The position numbers and the translations under genes were made by a program. A stretch of DNA of 64,000 bases. It comes from Phytopythium helicoides. Its lineage: Eukaryota > Oomycota > Peronosporomycetes > Pythiales > Pythiaceae. Where the stretch lies: positions 248,001-312,000 of the forward strand of contig JANFNE010000016.1 of the NCBI GenBank assembly GCA_024867545.1. Reading direction: 5' to 3'. Of the stretch, positions 9,407 through 19,249 are shown piece by piece. The notes under the pieces were generated by a model. It did no database searches. It saw only the letters and a list, made by a program, of their open reading frames with translations, and was not told where the DNA came from. Each line of letters begins with the position of its first letter. Positions within the stretch are counted from its first letter, which is position 1.

Positions 9407-10207
9407 ATGCCAGGTTCCTCGTCGGCTTTGACAGTGCTGAAGGTGCTGACGATCATTTCGTCGGTGATCCTGCGAGTGTCTCCGTTCCCCGACTACTACT
9501 GGGTCTACAAGCACAAGGAGGTCGGCGAGGTCGCACTGCTGCCCGTTGTATCGCTCTTTGTCAACTGCTCCGCAGTAGTCATGTACGCGTGCGTCATCGA
9601 CGACTACATCCCGCTGTTCGCGACCAACGCACTGGGAGTCACCACAGCAATCGGCTTCATCACGATCTTTTACCTCTACACGACCGATCGCTCTTACGTG
9701 CGGAAGATGAGCGCGCTTGGACTACTCATCACGGTGATCGTACTCATCTACACATTGCTGGCTTCGACTGGAGTGACACAAGAATCAAGACATGGCGAAG
9801 GGACCGTGCTTGGCTGGATCACAATGGTGACCAGTGTCGTGCAGTTCGGATCGCCACTTGCGACTATCATGAAGGTGATCAAAACGAGGTCGAATGCCTC
9901 GTTGCCACTCATGTTCTGCATCATGAACATAGTAAACGGTGGGCTTTGGGTGGCGTACGCAGTCGTGAAGTGGAATCCCTTCATCCTCGCTCCGAGTGCC
10001 GTTGGGGCGTCGTTCGGCGTAATCCAGGTCGCGCTGTGGATAATCTACCGGTCTACGTCCACGCTCAAATACACCGCGAAGAGCTCGAACGGATCAACCG
10101 ATCACTCACGCGGCGACACCTCCTTTGGGGTGGAACAAGGAGCAGTAGAGTACGGCGGCGCGTTTGCGACGGTGTTGACCCCACAGCCAGTAAAGCCTCA
10201 TCCATGA
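9407..10207 (+). CDS. SWEET-family sugar transporter 4
   Basis: The protein has 266 residues from MPGSSSALTVLKVLTI. Two MtN3 repeats and seven membrane segments are complete (SPFPDYYWVYKHKEVGEVAL; SPLATIMKVIKTRSNASLPL; MNIVNGGLWVAYAVVKWNPF). The second-repeat motif carries IKTRS where the neighbours have IRTKS. The start is well fixed by the strong Inr/FPR element just upstream. It is the last of the four same-direction copies, each separated by 425-735 bp, so each probably has its own promoter. Confidence 0.93.
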   Translation: MPGSSSALTVLKVLTIISSVILRVSPFPDYYWVYKHKEVGEVALLPVVSLFVNCSAVVMYACVIDDYIPLFATNALGVTTAIGFITIFYLYTTDRSYVRKMSALGLLITVIVLIYTLLASTGVTQESRHGEGTVLGWITMVTSVVQFGSPLATIMKVIKTRSNASLPLMFCIMNIVNGGLWVAYAVVKWNPFILAPSAVGASFGVIQVALWIIYRSTSTLKYTAKSSNGSTDHSRGDTSFGVEQGAVEYGGAFATVLTPQPVKPHP

Positions 10208-10396
10208 TAACCCGCAATCGAGGTGCCATCCACTTCAACTTGCACCTTCACTCTTTGCTGCTCTTGTACAGAGAGCTCGTTCCATCATCGTGCTGCCGTG
10301 CGAACGAAGTATAAGTCCACCGGCACATTTTCGGCTCCAAAATGCACTTGGGTTTTGTATACTTCGTAGGGAAACGCGCGACTCGAGACAGGCGGC

Positions 10397-13189
10397 ATGA
10401 CGGCGGCCGAGCGCGCCGAGTCCTCGGCCCCCATGGAGCCCGCGGCCGCCGCCGCTGCATCTGCTAGTGTTACCGATCCATCTGTGGCCTCAGCCGCGGT
10501 GTCGCCGCCTCCAGGAGCCCAGAAGTCGAGCCAGGACGCCAAGCGGCGCGCGCTGCTGGCCAAGATCACGCAGATGGAGGAACGTGGGGCAATCCTCGCG
10601 GCCGACGCGCACACGCTGCGGCGCCAGCTGCTGGACGGTGCGAGCGGTGGGGAGTGGGCGGCGGCGGAGCGGCGGCTGGAGCAGCTGGCGCTCAGCTGGA
10701 ACCCGTACCAGGACGTGAGCGCGGACGACCGCAGCGACGCGAGGAAGAGGAAGCGGTCAGCGAGCGACGCGGCGGAGGCTGCCAAGGTGGTGAAGAAGCC
10801 CAAGAAGAAGCGGGACTTTTACGAGCTGCTCAAGCTGGCAGGAGACAGGAGCAAGATCACGGCAGAGGATATCAAGAAGCAGTTCAGGAAACTCGCGCTG
10901 AGACTGCACCCAGACAAGCAGAGAGCTGCGGCCGCCAAGTTGAATGAGCCAGAGGAGCAGAAAGAAGGAGAAGCTGTCAAGCGAGAAGACAAGAGTGGAG
11001 ATAAAGATGTGAACGCTACCAGCCCCGATGACCAAGACGACGTTGAGTTTGCGCGGCTGCTGGTTGCCTACGAGACGCTCAGCGATCCCGACAGACGCGC
11101 TGCCTATGACGCAAAGCTGGCTGACCTCGCTGCAGGAAAGAGCGATAGTGACATTGCTGGGGGCGAGGTCGTTGGAAAAGACCAGATCAAGCTAGAAGCG
11201 TCGACCGACTTTGCGTCGCTGGAGTGGATGGCACGGGTCAAGCACAAAATGGATGTCATGGACCGAATTGCAGAGTGGGCCAAAATTCTTGGCATCAATG
11301 CGACTGAGATCCGCTTTGAGACGGGTGAGCCGTGCACAGGGAGAGGATGCGGGAAAATCGTGACCATGGATCGTGACCTCGAATGCTACGGATCGCCGCG
11401 ACGCCGCGTCTACGTTTGTCTACTGCACAAGTACATCCACGCATGTGACGAATTGTGTACTAGCCGCTTTGGCGATACTGAGCTGGATAAGAAGGTTTGT
11501 CCGATGCGCGCCTACTGGCTCGTTCAGAACTGGTTGTACGACCAGCTGCACACAAATCTGGCTAATCCATCCACTACAGCAATTGAAGTCAAACTAGAAG
11601 AAGAAAGCAAGCAAGCCGAGATCGACGTTAACGCGCGACCTGTCAAGATCGAATACCCGATTGAAGCCAGCTCGCCTGCATTACTTATGACTATCGAGCA
11701 ACCACCGTGTTTGCTTGTCGCGTCAGAGATCCATCTTGGTGACTACCACACTCGCTTCCACATCGAGAAGCTGTCAGAATGCAAACGCAAGACTTGCTCT
11801 ACAAGGTTCCAGTTCCTAGAAGATGGTATCTACGCTTGTCGGAGGCATGGCTCGCCGCATGTTTGCACGTATGAACAATGTGATCGGAAGCATCTTGTGC
11901 AAGGGCGATACGTGTGCTGGGTCAGCGGTCGAGTTTACGGCTCCCAGCGAGAAGAGGCTGGGACCGGCGTACGCATGCGAAAACTGGTGTATTCTGACGC
12001 TAATGGTGACGAGAACGCGATCGACATGGAAGTCCCTGTCATGCTGCCAATCGGGAAGATGACATCGTACTTGCTAGAAGGCCACCAACCTGGAGGTCAG
12101 CAAGACATCTCGTCGCTGTCACCTCCACCTCCAGACGAAAAGACTTGGCACACAAAGTCGTCAACTGCACCATCTAGAGGTCGTCACCCACGCGACGACA
12201 CGAGTGAGGGTTATGGTTCGGACGAGCAATCCCCTCGACGTATTGTAAAGCGCGTGAAAACGGAGCGTGAGACGTCACCCGTGCGCGCGCGCATTCACCA
12301 AAGATTGTCCCGCAAGATGGAAGAAGCCGAGCAGACTGCGTTCTCCATCTACTTGAAGCTCCCAGCAGCGGTGGCGAATCTCCCTCGTGTGGCTTTGGAA
12401 TTGCAAGAGACCGAGGATGGTGATGACGAAGACGACGATGACGATGGTGAAGACAGCTTGGTCAATCCGAAGCCAGAAAAAGAGAAACTCCTGCCGATCC
12501 GTGTCCATGCAAGGCATACGGTCAACTACATCAAATACTATATGGAAGGGCTGACTGAGCAACAAATTTCGATTTGGGATCAGCAAGTTTTCTGGGGAGA
12601 TACGCTTATTGGAGAAGAAGCGAAGGTCATGATGCTTGAAGAGCACGGTATCCATGCTGGATGTGTGCTCGAGCTGCGACTACATGATGACTGTCCACTC
12701 TTGGTCTCTGCCTGGAACGAGAGCAGCGCTGCTGGACCGACAGCGAGCGCCGCTCCTACTGAGTACAATACTATTCAGATCTCGAAAGAAGCCGAGGAGG
12801 ATCTGGACGATCTTCACGAGGAGTGGGAGAATGTCATTGCTGTCGAAGAAGAAGCGTTCGAGCGCGACCTGCTGGAGCGCAAGCGTGAACGCATGGAGCA
12901 ACTCGGTGTTCTCCATCACACTGAGCTGATCCAGTACGATGGTGAAACACCAAAGCTGCTGGGTGTAATCCCGACAAACCGGAAGGGTCCGTCGCAGCGC
13001 CTTCTCAAAAGCAAGACGACGCGCCAAGGTGTTATCAAGATCAATCAGGATTTTGTGAAGGAACAAGCCTCCGATGCGCGCAAACGAGAAGCAATGCGCG
13101 GAGTAGCGGACGAAGCTAGACCTCTCCATGTCCCTACCGCTCGAACTAAAATCCTGAAGAAAGATCCCAAGAAGGAAGGAGAAGCATAA
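10397..13189 (+). CDS. J-domain protein with Cys/His clusters and a ubiquitin-like region
   Basis: This is a 930-residue intronless protein. Residues 140-240 form a J domain with the HPD triad at 172-174 (LRLHPDKQ) and a long acidic insertion before its last helix (SDPDRRAAYDA), so it should stimulate an Hsp70 ATPase. Two Cys/His-rich stretches follow, near residues 310-360 (CTGRGCGK, VCLLHKYIHACDELC) and 460-520 (CKRKTCSTRF, VCTYEQCDRKH); each looks like a zinc-binding unit and the second seems to repeat the first. Near 650-760 a segment resembles a beta-grasp ubiquitin-like fold (LPIRVHARHTVNYIKYYMEG, then an acidic/aliphatic C-terminal part). It is not a standard DnaJ type I or II protein. 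Location is probably cytosolic or nuclear. An ATG at residue 13 is an alternative start. Confidence 0.8.
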   Translation: MTAAERAESSAPMEPAAAAAASASVTDPSVASAAVSPPPGAQKSSQDAKRRALLAKITQMEERGAILAADAHTLRRQLLDGASGGEWAAAERRLEQLALSWNPYQDVSADDRSDARKRKRSASDAAEAAKVVKKPKKKRDFYELLKLAGDRSKITAEDIKKQFRKLALRLHPDKQRAAAAKLNEPEEQKEGEAVKREDKSGDKDVNATSPDDQDDVEFARLLVAYETLSDPDRRAAYDAKLADLAAGKSDSDIAGGEVVGKDQIKLEASTDFASLEWMARVKHKMDVMDRIAEWAKILGINATEIRFETGEPCTGRGCGKIVTMDRDLECYGSPRRRVYVCLLHKYIHACDELCTSRFGDTELDKKVCPMRAYWLVQNWLYDQLHTNLANPSTTAIEVKLEEESKQAEIDVNARPVKIEYPIEASSPALLMTIEQPPCLLVASEIHLGDYHTRFHIEKLSECKRKTCSTRFQFLEDGIYACRRHGSPHVCTYEQCDRKHLVQGRYVCWVSGRVYGSQREEAGTGVRMRKLVYSDANGDENAIDMEVPVMLPIGKMTSYLLEGHQPGGQQDISSLSPPPPDEKTWHTKSSTAPSRGRHPRDDTSEGYGSDEQSPRRIVKRVKTERETSPVRARIHQRLSRKMEEAEQTAFSIYLKLPAAVANLPRVALELQETEDGDDEDDDDDGEDSLVNPKPEKEKLLPIRVHARHTVNYIKYYMEGLTEQQISIWDQQVFWGDTLIGEEAKVMMLEEHGIHAGCVLELRLHDDCPLLVSAWNESSAAGPTASAAPTEYNTIQISKEAEEDLDDLHEEWENVIAVEEEAFERDLLERKRERMEQLGVLHHTELIQYDGETPKLLGVIPTNRKGPSQRLLKSKTTRQGVIKINQDFVKEQASDARKREAMRGVADEARPLHVPTARTKILKKDPKKEGEA

Positions 13190-13274
13190 ACAAAACTTAG
13201 CCTGGACTTAAGGTAACTAATCAAACGCATATCATCACTAGCACAGACATTGTTGGACTAAATCGACATGAATA

Positions 13275-14897
13275 TCATGGTAACGCGATAGACGGCAAGC
13301 TCGTCAACTTCTCAGCCGATTTGTGGTCAGTGGCGGCAGATTTATCCTGGTGCCGATCGTCAGGAACGTTTGTCTTTACAGCGTCAGAGTTCTCGTCATT
13401 TGATGCGGGGTTCTCAGAATTCTCTTTGTCAGACGTTCGTGTTTTGCTCGACTTCGACTCATCGCCCTTCACATCCTTTTCCACACTTGAGCTCAGTGAT
13501 GAGTGGTCCAAGGCACTTGGATCCGCTTCTTTTACGTCATTGTGCAGCTTCCTTGACATAGGAGGAACGAAAGGCTTTGCGCTGGCATTCAAAGTTGGTG
13601 CCAGTTTGCTCTTCTCTTTCTCCAGAACTCTACATGAAGAGGGAGAACCTGCCACCTCATCCGATTTTCGCTGAATATCCTTCTGCGTCGTCTTCTCCGC
13701 TCTGGATTTTGGAGGATTTCTCGTTGAAGGTTCCTTTGGTTTGGTTTTGCGGGAGCTAGACTCCTGCGAGTGAGGCGTATGCAGCTGCATTTGCACATAA
13801 AGCCGCTGAAGCTGAGCGCTGAGTGCATCTAGCTGCGGCGTTTCTCCTTGTGCTGCTAGCTCACGTTGGCAGAATTTGAGAGCCTTGCCCATCTCTGATG
13901 TGATAATCCGCGTTGTTGCTCGACCAAGCCGAATGCTATCCCGATTCTCCGCTAGCATGTAGTCGTTGAAGGTAGCAGCTCCCCGATATCCAACATGACC
14001 AGTGAGACAGTCATCAAGGTAATGCCAAACAGCTGCACCTTTGATACGGTTGGTTGCTGTTCGCGTCAAGCACAAGTTTGGAAGCTCGTTCACAATCTCC
14101 TTGCGAAGCATTGATGCCAAGAAATCGATGTCTTCCTGCTCGTCGCGAAACTCGACAAACTGAAACGCGTACGAGAAGCATTGCTTTTCAACAATGTGAT
14201 CAAGCTCCAAATTCCCTGGTGCGCTCAAGTCTAGAGCATCTCGATGGTACAAATCACGCCCAGAATATCTTTCGACCACTTCATCCTCAACGTTGCTGCG
14301 GAGCCGAGGGTCACCGAACAAACTCGGAGCAAAGTACTTCTTGCTGGGATCGTGCGCCGCACAACAGTACGCATACCCGGGCTTGGCATCGTTCACACAA
14401 CGCACGTTCGAATTCAGCAGAACTCCTTGGCAAAGGTTTGATGAGCTACCGTCGGCTAACGCGTGGGTGGGGCAGTAGCCATCCTTGTCGATGCCGATTG
14501 TGTGCTTGCACCTCTTCCCGGATGTCAGGGCCACTCCAAGGCACTGGCGGACTTTCTGCTGCCGGTTCTGGCAGGTATGAAAGCGGCAATACCCGAAATC
14601 GTCGAGGTCCCAGCGAATGTTGCAGCGGCGACCAGTCGAGCGCGCGATACCGCGGCACCGAGTCGCATTTGGTGTGTGGTACTTGCAGAAGCCTTGGTCG
14701 TCGAGCTCCCACGTGATGGAGCACGGCAAGCCCTGCTTCGTCCGCCCTCGGCACGGCATCTTAGCGATTTGGAACTGCCACTCAGCGACAGAGGACCAGT
14801 CCCATGAGCACCTAACCAGTTCCCGCTGCTCATCAGCTCTCGCAGCTGCCGACGCAGTCGCAAGCGTATCTGTACTCAATGGCCATATCTTCTCCAT
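13275..14897 (-). CDS. Zinc-knuckle repeat protein with an HNH-like nuclease domain
   Basis: The frame is open up to 15131, but the first sensible ATGs are 14897 (MEKIWPLSTD) and 14759 (MPCRGRTKQG). Four repeats of the form CxG-x7-C-x8-11-[FY]C-x2-H follow: CRGRTKQGLPC/GFCKYH, CRGIARSTGRRC/GYCRFH, CLGVALTSGKRC/GYCPTH, CQGVLLNSNVRC/YCCAAH. They probably bind zinc. Next comes an HNH-like region: LELDHIVEKQ, then about 40 residues on LPNLCLTRTATNRIKG with the spaced N residues, and VWHYLDD. The C-terminal 170 residues are Ser/Lys/Glu-rich and disordered. The role is unknown; DNA or RNA cleavage is an inference from the HNH-type signature. It converges on the J-protein gene (85 bp between stops) and is divergent from a smaller gene with the same knuckle. 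Confidence 0.7.
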   Translation of the reverse strand: MEKIWPLSTDTLATASAAARADEQRELVRCSWDWSSVAEWQFQIAKMPCRGRTKQGLPCSITWELDDQGFCKYHTPNATRCRGIARSTGRRCNIRWDLDDFGYCRFHTCQNRQQKVRQCLGVALTSGKRCKHTIGIDKDGYCPTHALADGSSSNLCQGVLLNSNVRCVNDAKPGYAYCCAAHDPSKKYFAPSLFGDPRLRSNVEDEVVERYSGRDLYHRDALDLSAPGNLELDHIVEKQCFSYAFQFVEFRDEQEDIDFLASMLRKEIVNELPNLCLTRTATNRIKGAAVWHYLDDCLTGHVGYRGAATFNDYMLAENRDSIRLGRATTRIITSEMGKALKFCQRELAAQGETPQLDALSAQLQRLYVQMQLHTPHSQESSSRKTKPKEPSTRNPPKSRAEKTTQKDIQRKSDEVAGSPSSCRVLEKEKSKLAPTLNASAKPFVPPMSRKLHNDVKEADPSALDHSSLSSSVEKDVKGDESKSSKTRTSDKENSENPASNDENSDAVKTNVPDDRHQDKSAATDHKSAEKLTSLPSIALP

Positions 14898-15084
14898 GAG
14901 AAAAAAATCTTTGAGAGACGCGAATGGAGGTGCACGAGGGTACATTTGAAGCCCTCGGAGCCTTGAAAGCTCTCGTTCGCCTCTCAGTCTTCGTTTTGCG
15001 CCGGGCAACGCAGACCAAAACACCAGAACTCTTGTTTCCTCCAGCCTTCGAAGCCTCGGACTCAGAGCTGTCAGACTCTCGATC

Positions 15085-15513
15085 ATGATGAGAGTCTTCA
15101 TAATGACGCATCCACACGTGTTTATCCTCACTAGGGAAGATGGCTGCCAAGGCTTTTCACAGAATGCGATGGGTCAGTGCCAGCTAGCGAACGAGCCCGG
15201 AAGTAAGTTTTGCAGCTATCACAGCAACCAAGCGGGACATATATGCCACGCTATTAAGCGAGATCTGGAGCGAAATCCTAATCGTGGACAGCGCTGCGTG
15301 AAGCGAGTTGACGCCCAAGGACGCCAATTCTTTTGCCATGACCACCGCCGTTGGGCTACTCTGGACGAAAGAGTTTGTGAAGGGCACATGCGCGACGGCA
15401 ACAAGTGTTTTCATCGAGTCGCGGGAGCTAGACGCTTCTGCAGTTACTCCCACCAGGAAGATGTGTTGACCATCACTTTCACGCTCGCGAATCGACTTCA
15501 AATTGAAGGTTAA
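15085..15513 (+). CDS. Small zinc-knuckle repeat protein
   Basis: A 142-residue frame with three knuckles of the same kind as the divergent neighbour: CQGFSQNAMGQC/FCSYH, CHAIKRDLERNPNRGQRC/FFCHDH and CEGHMRDGNKC/FCSYSH. There is no nuclease domain. The first 19 residues are hydrophobic and could be a chance extension; a splice acceptor (CCTCACTAG) at about 15134 means an upstream exon is possible. The head-to-head position beside a protein with the same repeat suggests an inverted duplication followed by loss or gain of the HNH part. The function is unknown. Confidence 0.55.
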   Translation: MMRVFIMTHPHVFILTREDGCQGFSQNAMGQCQLANEPGSKFCSYHSNQAGHICHAIKRDLERNPNRGQRCVKRVDAQGRQFFCHDHRRWATLDERVCEGHMRDGNKCFHRVAGARRFCSYSHQEDVLTITFTLANRLQIEG

Positions 15514-15812
15514 GAGTGCAGTTGTGCACACTGGAGCAACCTGAAGTCGGGCGCCACGCAGCATACGAGATGCTGTAATTTGCATAGGATTCATGTTGAG
15601 TGATCCAGGAACGACGGCTCGGATGGACTTTCATCGGTATGAAGGTTCTCCCGGCATTTGCATGAGTACATACGAGAAGGAGCTCGGTAGAACATCAAAA
15701 AAGTAAAAAGAAATAAAAGCAAGGGACATTATCGTCCCGAGGAAAGCGGTTGTCTGTGTGAGCATTTGGTTGAGAGCCCTGAATCGCATCGACAGCTGTG
15801 GAGGTAGACAAT
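15514..15812. other. Convergent intergenic stretch
   Basis: About 300 bp between the stops of two converging genes; AT-richer than its surroundings, nothing else recognised. Confidence 0.4.
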
Positions 15813-17000
15813 CTATTCGTCTAGGAGTGCAGCAAACACGCGGCGGCAACTCTCGAAGAGCGACATGGTGATGGCGGTCGACGGCGCATGAAACGCGATC
15901 CGAGCACCTGCTCCCTTGAAGAGCGCCATCGGCCCTTCATTCCTGTTCATCAATCAATAAAATTCGATGAGTGAGCATGCGATCGCGTTCAGTGAGCACA
16001 GATAGCTTACTTGATGACATGCGTGAGGCCATCGACAACTCCTCGGTACGGTGGTGGAGTTGCGTCTGATCCTGTCGCGAGCACTGCTCGCTGCACCTGA
16101 AGCCGAAGTTTGATGAGGTCCAATGGATTAGTTAGGAACGAAGCAGCAGCTCCAGCAGTGGCTGCACCCAGCAACGTGTACTGCGCCGGCACTTCTTCAA
16201 CACCAAGGTAAGCCTGCGCCGCCGCCTTGTTCTGTCATGATGAGAGCATCTATCGGTGAGTCTGCTTAGCATCGTCTTGGATATCGAGGCAACAGCATAC
16301 CTTCTCGTAGAACATGAAGTAGAGCGCCGAGAATGGCCCGAACGAAAGCAGCGTCGCCCCATAACCCTTGTACAAACCGCGCACACGCTCCGTCCGCATG
16401 ATGGTGCGCACAGCGTCGGTCGTGTTGCGATAGTACATCCCTTCTGGCGCGCCGGCCCGCTGCACCTGCATGCGCTCCTTGATGACATCGATAGGCACCC
16501 AGAAGACGCAGCTGATGGTCTCTGCAGCCATCCCCGCTCCAAGATACAGCAGCGACGGGTGGTCGGCGCACAGCTCACTCTTCTCCGCGAGCGTGTCCTT
16601 CGCAACCTCGTACGATGTCAGGTACAGACACGTGCCTGGCGCCGAGCCGAGCATGGTGACCCCCAGACCGCGGTAGAGTCCGCGCAGACGGAGCTGAGAC
16701 CATATCGACGTCCTGGACGCCGATGCGCTAGCCTGTCACGTGGTGGTGAGTCTGGGTCCTCGCTGTGATGGTCCACGCCGGCACCACCACCACCACCATC
16801 ACCAGCAGCAGCAGCAGCAGCAGCAGTGTGCAGAATACACGAGTACAGTATCCGACACACACCTGCAGGCGCGCCTTGACCGTGTCGAGTGGGTGGCAGA
16901 AGACGCGGCCGATCATTCCCGCGGCGGCGCTACCCTGTTTGCGTCGCTCGACGAGCGTTAGCGCTCGCCGTCGTCCCTCGCGCTGATCATCGACGCGCAT
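15813..17000 (-). CDS. Mitochondrial carrier family (SLC25) protein
   Basis: Four exons, 17000-16863, 16732-16301, 16231-16011 and 15942-15813, join in frame to 306 residues, the usual carrier length. All three carrier repeats are present, with signatures HPLDTVKARLQ, VPIDVIKERMQVQ and NPLDLIKLRLQVQR, each followed by the partner motif (RGLYRGLG, RGLYKGYG, MALFKGAG). Six membrane helices would sit in the inner mitochondrial membrane. The substrate is not certain; the general look recalls SAM or iron carriers. Intron 1 (130 bp) holds a CAG microsatellite. Exons 1-2 and the upstream region are repeated in inverted orientation at 20-21.2 kb. Confidence 0.9.
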
Positions 17001-17570
17001 CGTGCGACGCACCAGCAGCGTCGGCAGCTGCGCGCCTCCATTCTGCGCCAGCGCAGCAAGTTGCAAGCAGAGACGCGGTCAGGAGTCGTTGGGACTCAGG
17101 CGAGGTGAGGCGAGGCTCGCGCAGCAGCAGAAGGAGCGCCGGAGCGCCAGACGGGCCCACGGACCTCCACGCGCGAGTCTTCCGACGCCTCGCGCCTCTC
17201 GTTCCCCATGGCTGCGAGTCGAGCGTGGTGGATCCGCTGGTCGGCAGGGTCGGTTTTCGCCAATCAAGGGAGTGGAGGTGAGGGCATTTGGCCAATCCAC
17301 GGATGGGAGGGCGAGCATTCGTCTTTGAACTTTGAAACACAAAAGGCAGGGAGTGGCGCGCGGGTGCGTGTGTTGGATATGCCGATGAGTCGACGACCTC
17401 GCGCACAAGACAAGACAAGGGAAGACAGAAGAGGAGAAGAGATCTTGCGCTGCTCATGCGGAAAGAGTTGAGCCCGGAATCAATGATACACACAAAAACT
17501 CTCTAGAACAACAGCTCGAGCGGGGATAGATAGTGCTGTGCCATCTTCAAGTGGTTCCGACTCTCAAGAG
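16302..17570 (-). repeat. Inverted duplication, left arm
   Basis: This arm matches the reverse complement of about 19930-21200. It starts exactly at the 3' end of carrier exon 2 and runs through intron 1, exon 1 and the upstream region, with the last clear match GCGGGGATAGATAGTGCTG near 17521-17540. Identity is very high in the exons and decays outward. The 2.4-kb spacer holds the cysteine desulfurase gene. Confidence 0.85.
16803..16826. repeat. CAG microsatellite in carrier intron 1
   Basis: Eight CAG units in the carrier intron on the + strand. The inverted copy carries the matching CTG run at about 20671-20699 with a slightly different count. Confidence 0.85.
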
Positions 17571-17955
17571 ATTCGCTCTTGTCGATATGCATCTAGATAC
17601 ATTAGTGCAAGGCATGCTTAGCTTTCATCAACATGATAACCATCAGCTTCACCTTTTTCATGGCGGATGCAACAAGCTGGAGAATGCATCGCCAACACCA
17701 TGGCAACAATGCCAAGACAGGAGCAAAAGCTTGGGAGAAGCTAAGGAAGACATCCAACCAGACACAGTTTTTTTTATCTCCTTGCATCGACTGGAGTGTA
17801 CGATCCACAGTAGTCATGATCATTTCAGCACACCTCTCCCCTACTTGCTAGCGAAGTCAACTATCTGGTTAGTGATGTCTCAGGGAAGACTGGTCCAAAA
17901 TGACGAGCGTGAACAGAAACAGAGGGGGTAGATACGTTGTCATCAATTTCGCTGT
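17571..17955. other. Intergenic stretch inside the inverted-repeat spacer
   Basis: No supported gene. Frames here are short and composition is AT-rich. Confidence 0.4.
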
Positions 17956-19249
17956 TTAGATGAGCTGATGGATAGCCTTATGAATCGCGTTCGCCGCAAA
18001 CAAAAGCTCTTCCTGCGTCGTGCTGCGGCCAACTGATAGTCGCAGCGTACCTAGCGCAAACTCGGTCGGCACGCGCATGGCCGACAACACATGTGAGACC
18101 TTAACTTTGCTCACGTCCTTTTCGCCGTCCGTGTGACTGTGGCACGCAGATCCAGCACTAGCATAGACACCATCGGCCTCGATCACTAGTTGCATCAGCA
18201 AGAAACCGTGTCAGCTCAAGATCTGTCACAGGGTTAGTGATTGAAAGGAATAACAACTTACAGTCCAGAAGACGCACGGCGCTGACGTCGGCAAAACTGA
18301 TGCTGAGAGTATTCGGCAGCGAAAGGTCTGGATGGCCGTTCACGCGATAGCTGAGGTTGCTAAGCGAGCACAGCTTCAGCAGGTTCTCGAGCAAAAATTG
18401 CCTGCCCTCTTGCATGATTGTCTGGTACTCGGGGAGGCGCTCGCGCACAAGCTCGCAAGCAGCGCCAAGAGCAACGACGTACGGCACATTCTCCGTACCA
18501 GCACGACGACCATGTTCATGGGAAGCACCGTGGATAAGCACGTCTGGCTCGGGTGTGCCTTTGCGGATGTAGAGTGCGCCGATACCCTTGGGTGCGTACA
18601 GCTTGTGACCAGCAATGGTGAGCATATCGACGCCGAGCTCGCGCACCGACACGGGCACTTTGCCAATCGCCTGACTAGCATCGGTGTGCACGAGGATCTG
18701 GTGGCGCAGCTCGGGGGTGTCTTGTACGTGGCGCTTGAGCCCCCGCGCGATGTCAGCGACCGGCTGCAGCGTGCCAACCTCGTTATTGGCCAGCATGATG
18801 CTGACGAGGAAGGTCTGCGTGGTGACCGCAGCTAGCACGTCGCTCACGTGGACGCGGCCGAACTGGTCGACGGGAAGGTACGTCACCTGGAATCCCTGCG
18901 TCTCTAGGAACTTGCACGTTTCGAGCACGGCAACGTGCTCCACGGCGCTGGTGATGATGTGGTTGCGGCCTGTGGCTCGCAACGCAGCCCTTGCACTACC
19001 CTTGAGTGCGTAGTTGATGGACTCGGTGCCTCCCGACATGAAGACGATCTCTTCTTCCGGCGCATCGGCTTCCAGCATGGTGGCGATCTGCTGTCTGGCG
19101 CGAGAGATCGCGGCCTTGGCGTTGACGCCCAGCGCGTACGAGGACGACGCGTTGCCGTACTGCGGGCCGAGGAACGGCAGCATGGCCTGCAGCACCTTGG
19201 CGTCCAGCGGCGTGGTGGCATTGTAGTCGAGGTAGTGCGCCTTGGACAT
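17956..19249 (-). CDS. Cysteine desulfurase / selenocysteine lyase (class V aminotransferase)
   Basis: Exon 1 (19249-18262) and exon 2 (18185-17956), with a 76-bp intron, join to 405 residues. The PLP fold is clear: YLDYNATTPLD at the start, SGGTESINYAL, SAVEHVAVLET, ANNEVGTLQPV, HTDASQAIGK, AGHKLYAPKGIGALY with the PLP-binding Lys, and RRAGTENV. The catalytic loop is SAGSACHSH with the active Cys. The short GSACHS loop and overall pattern fit the NifS/selenocysteine lyase branch that takes sulfur or selenium from (seleno)cysteine to give alanine. No long N-terminal transit peptide is visible, so a cytosolic location is likely. The gene sits alone between two arms of an inverted duplication. 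Confidence 0.92.

Noticed and set aside
10397..13189. A viral origin of the Cys/His clusters of the J protein
   Set aside because: The short zinc-type pattern recalls proteins of large DNA viruses, but the gene has host-like composition and the pattern is too short to support transfer.
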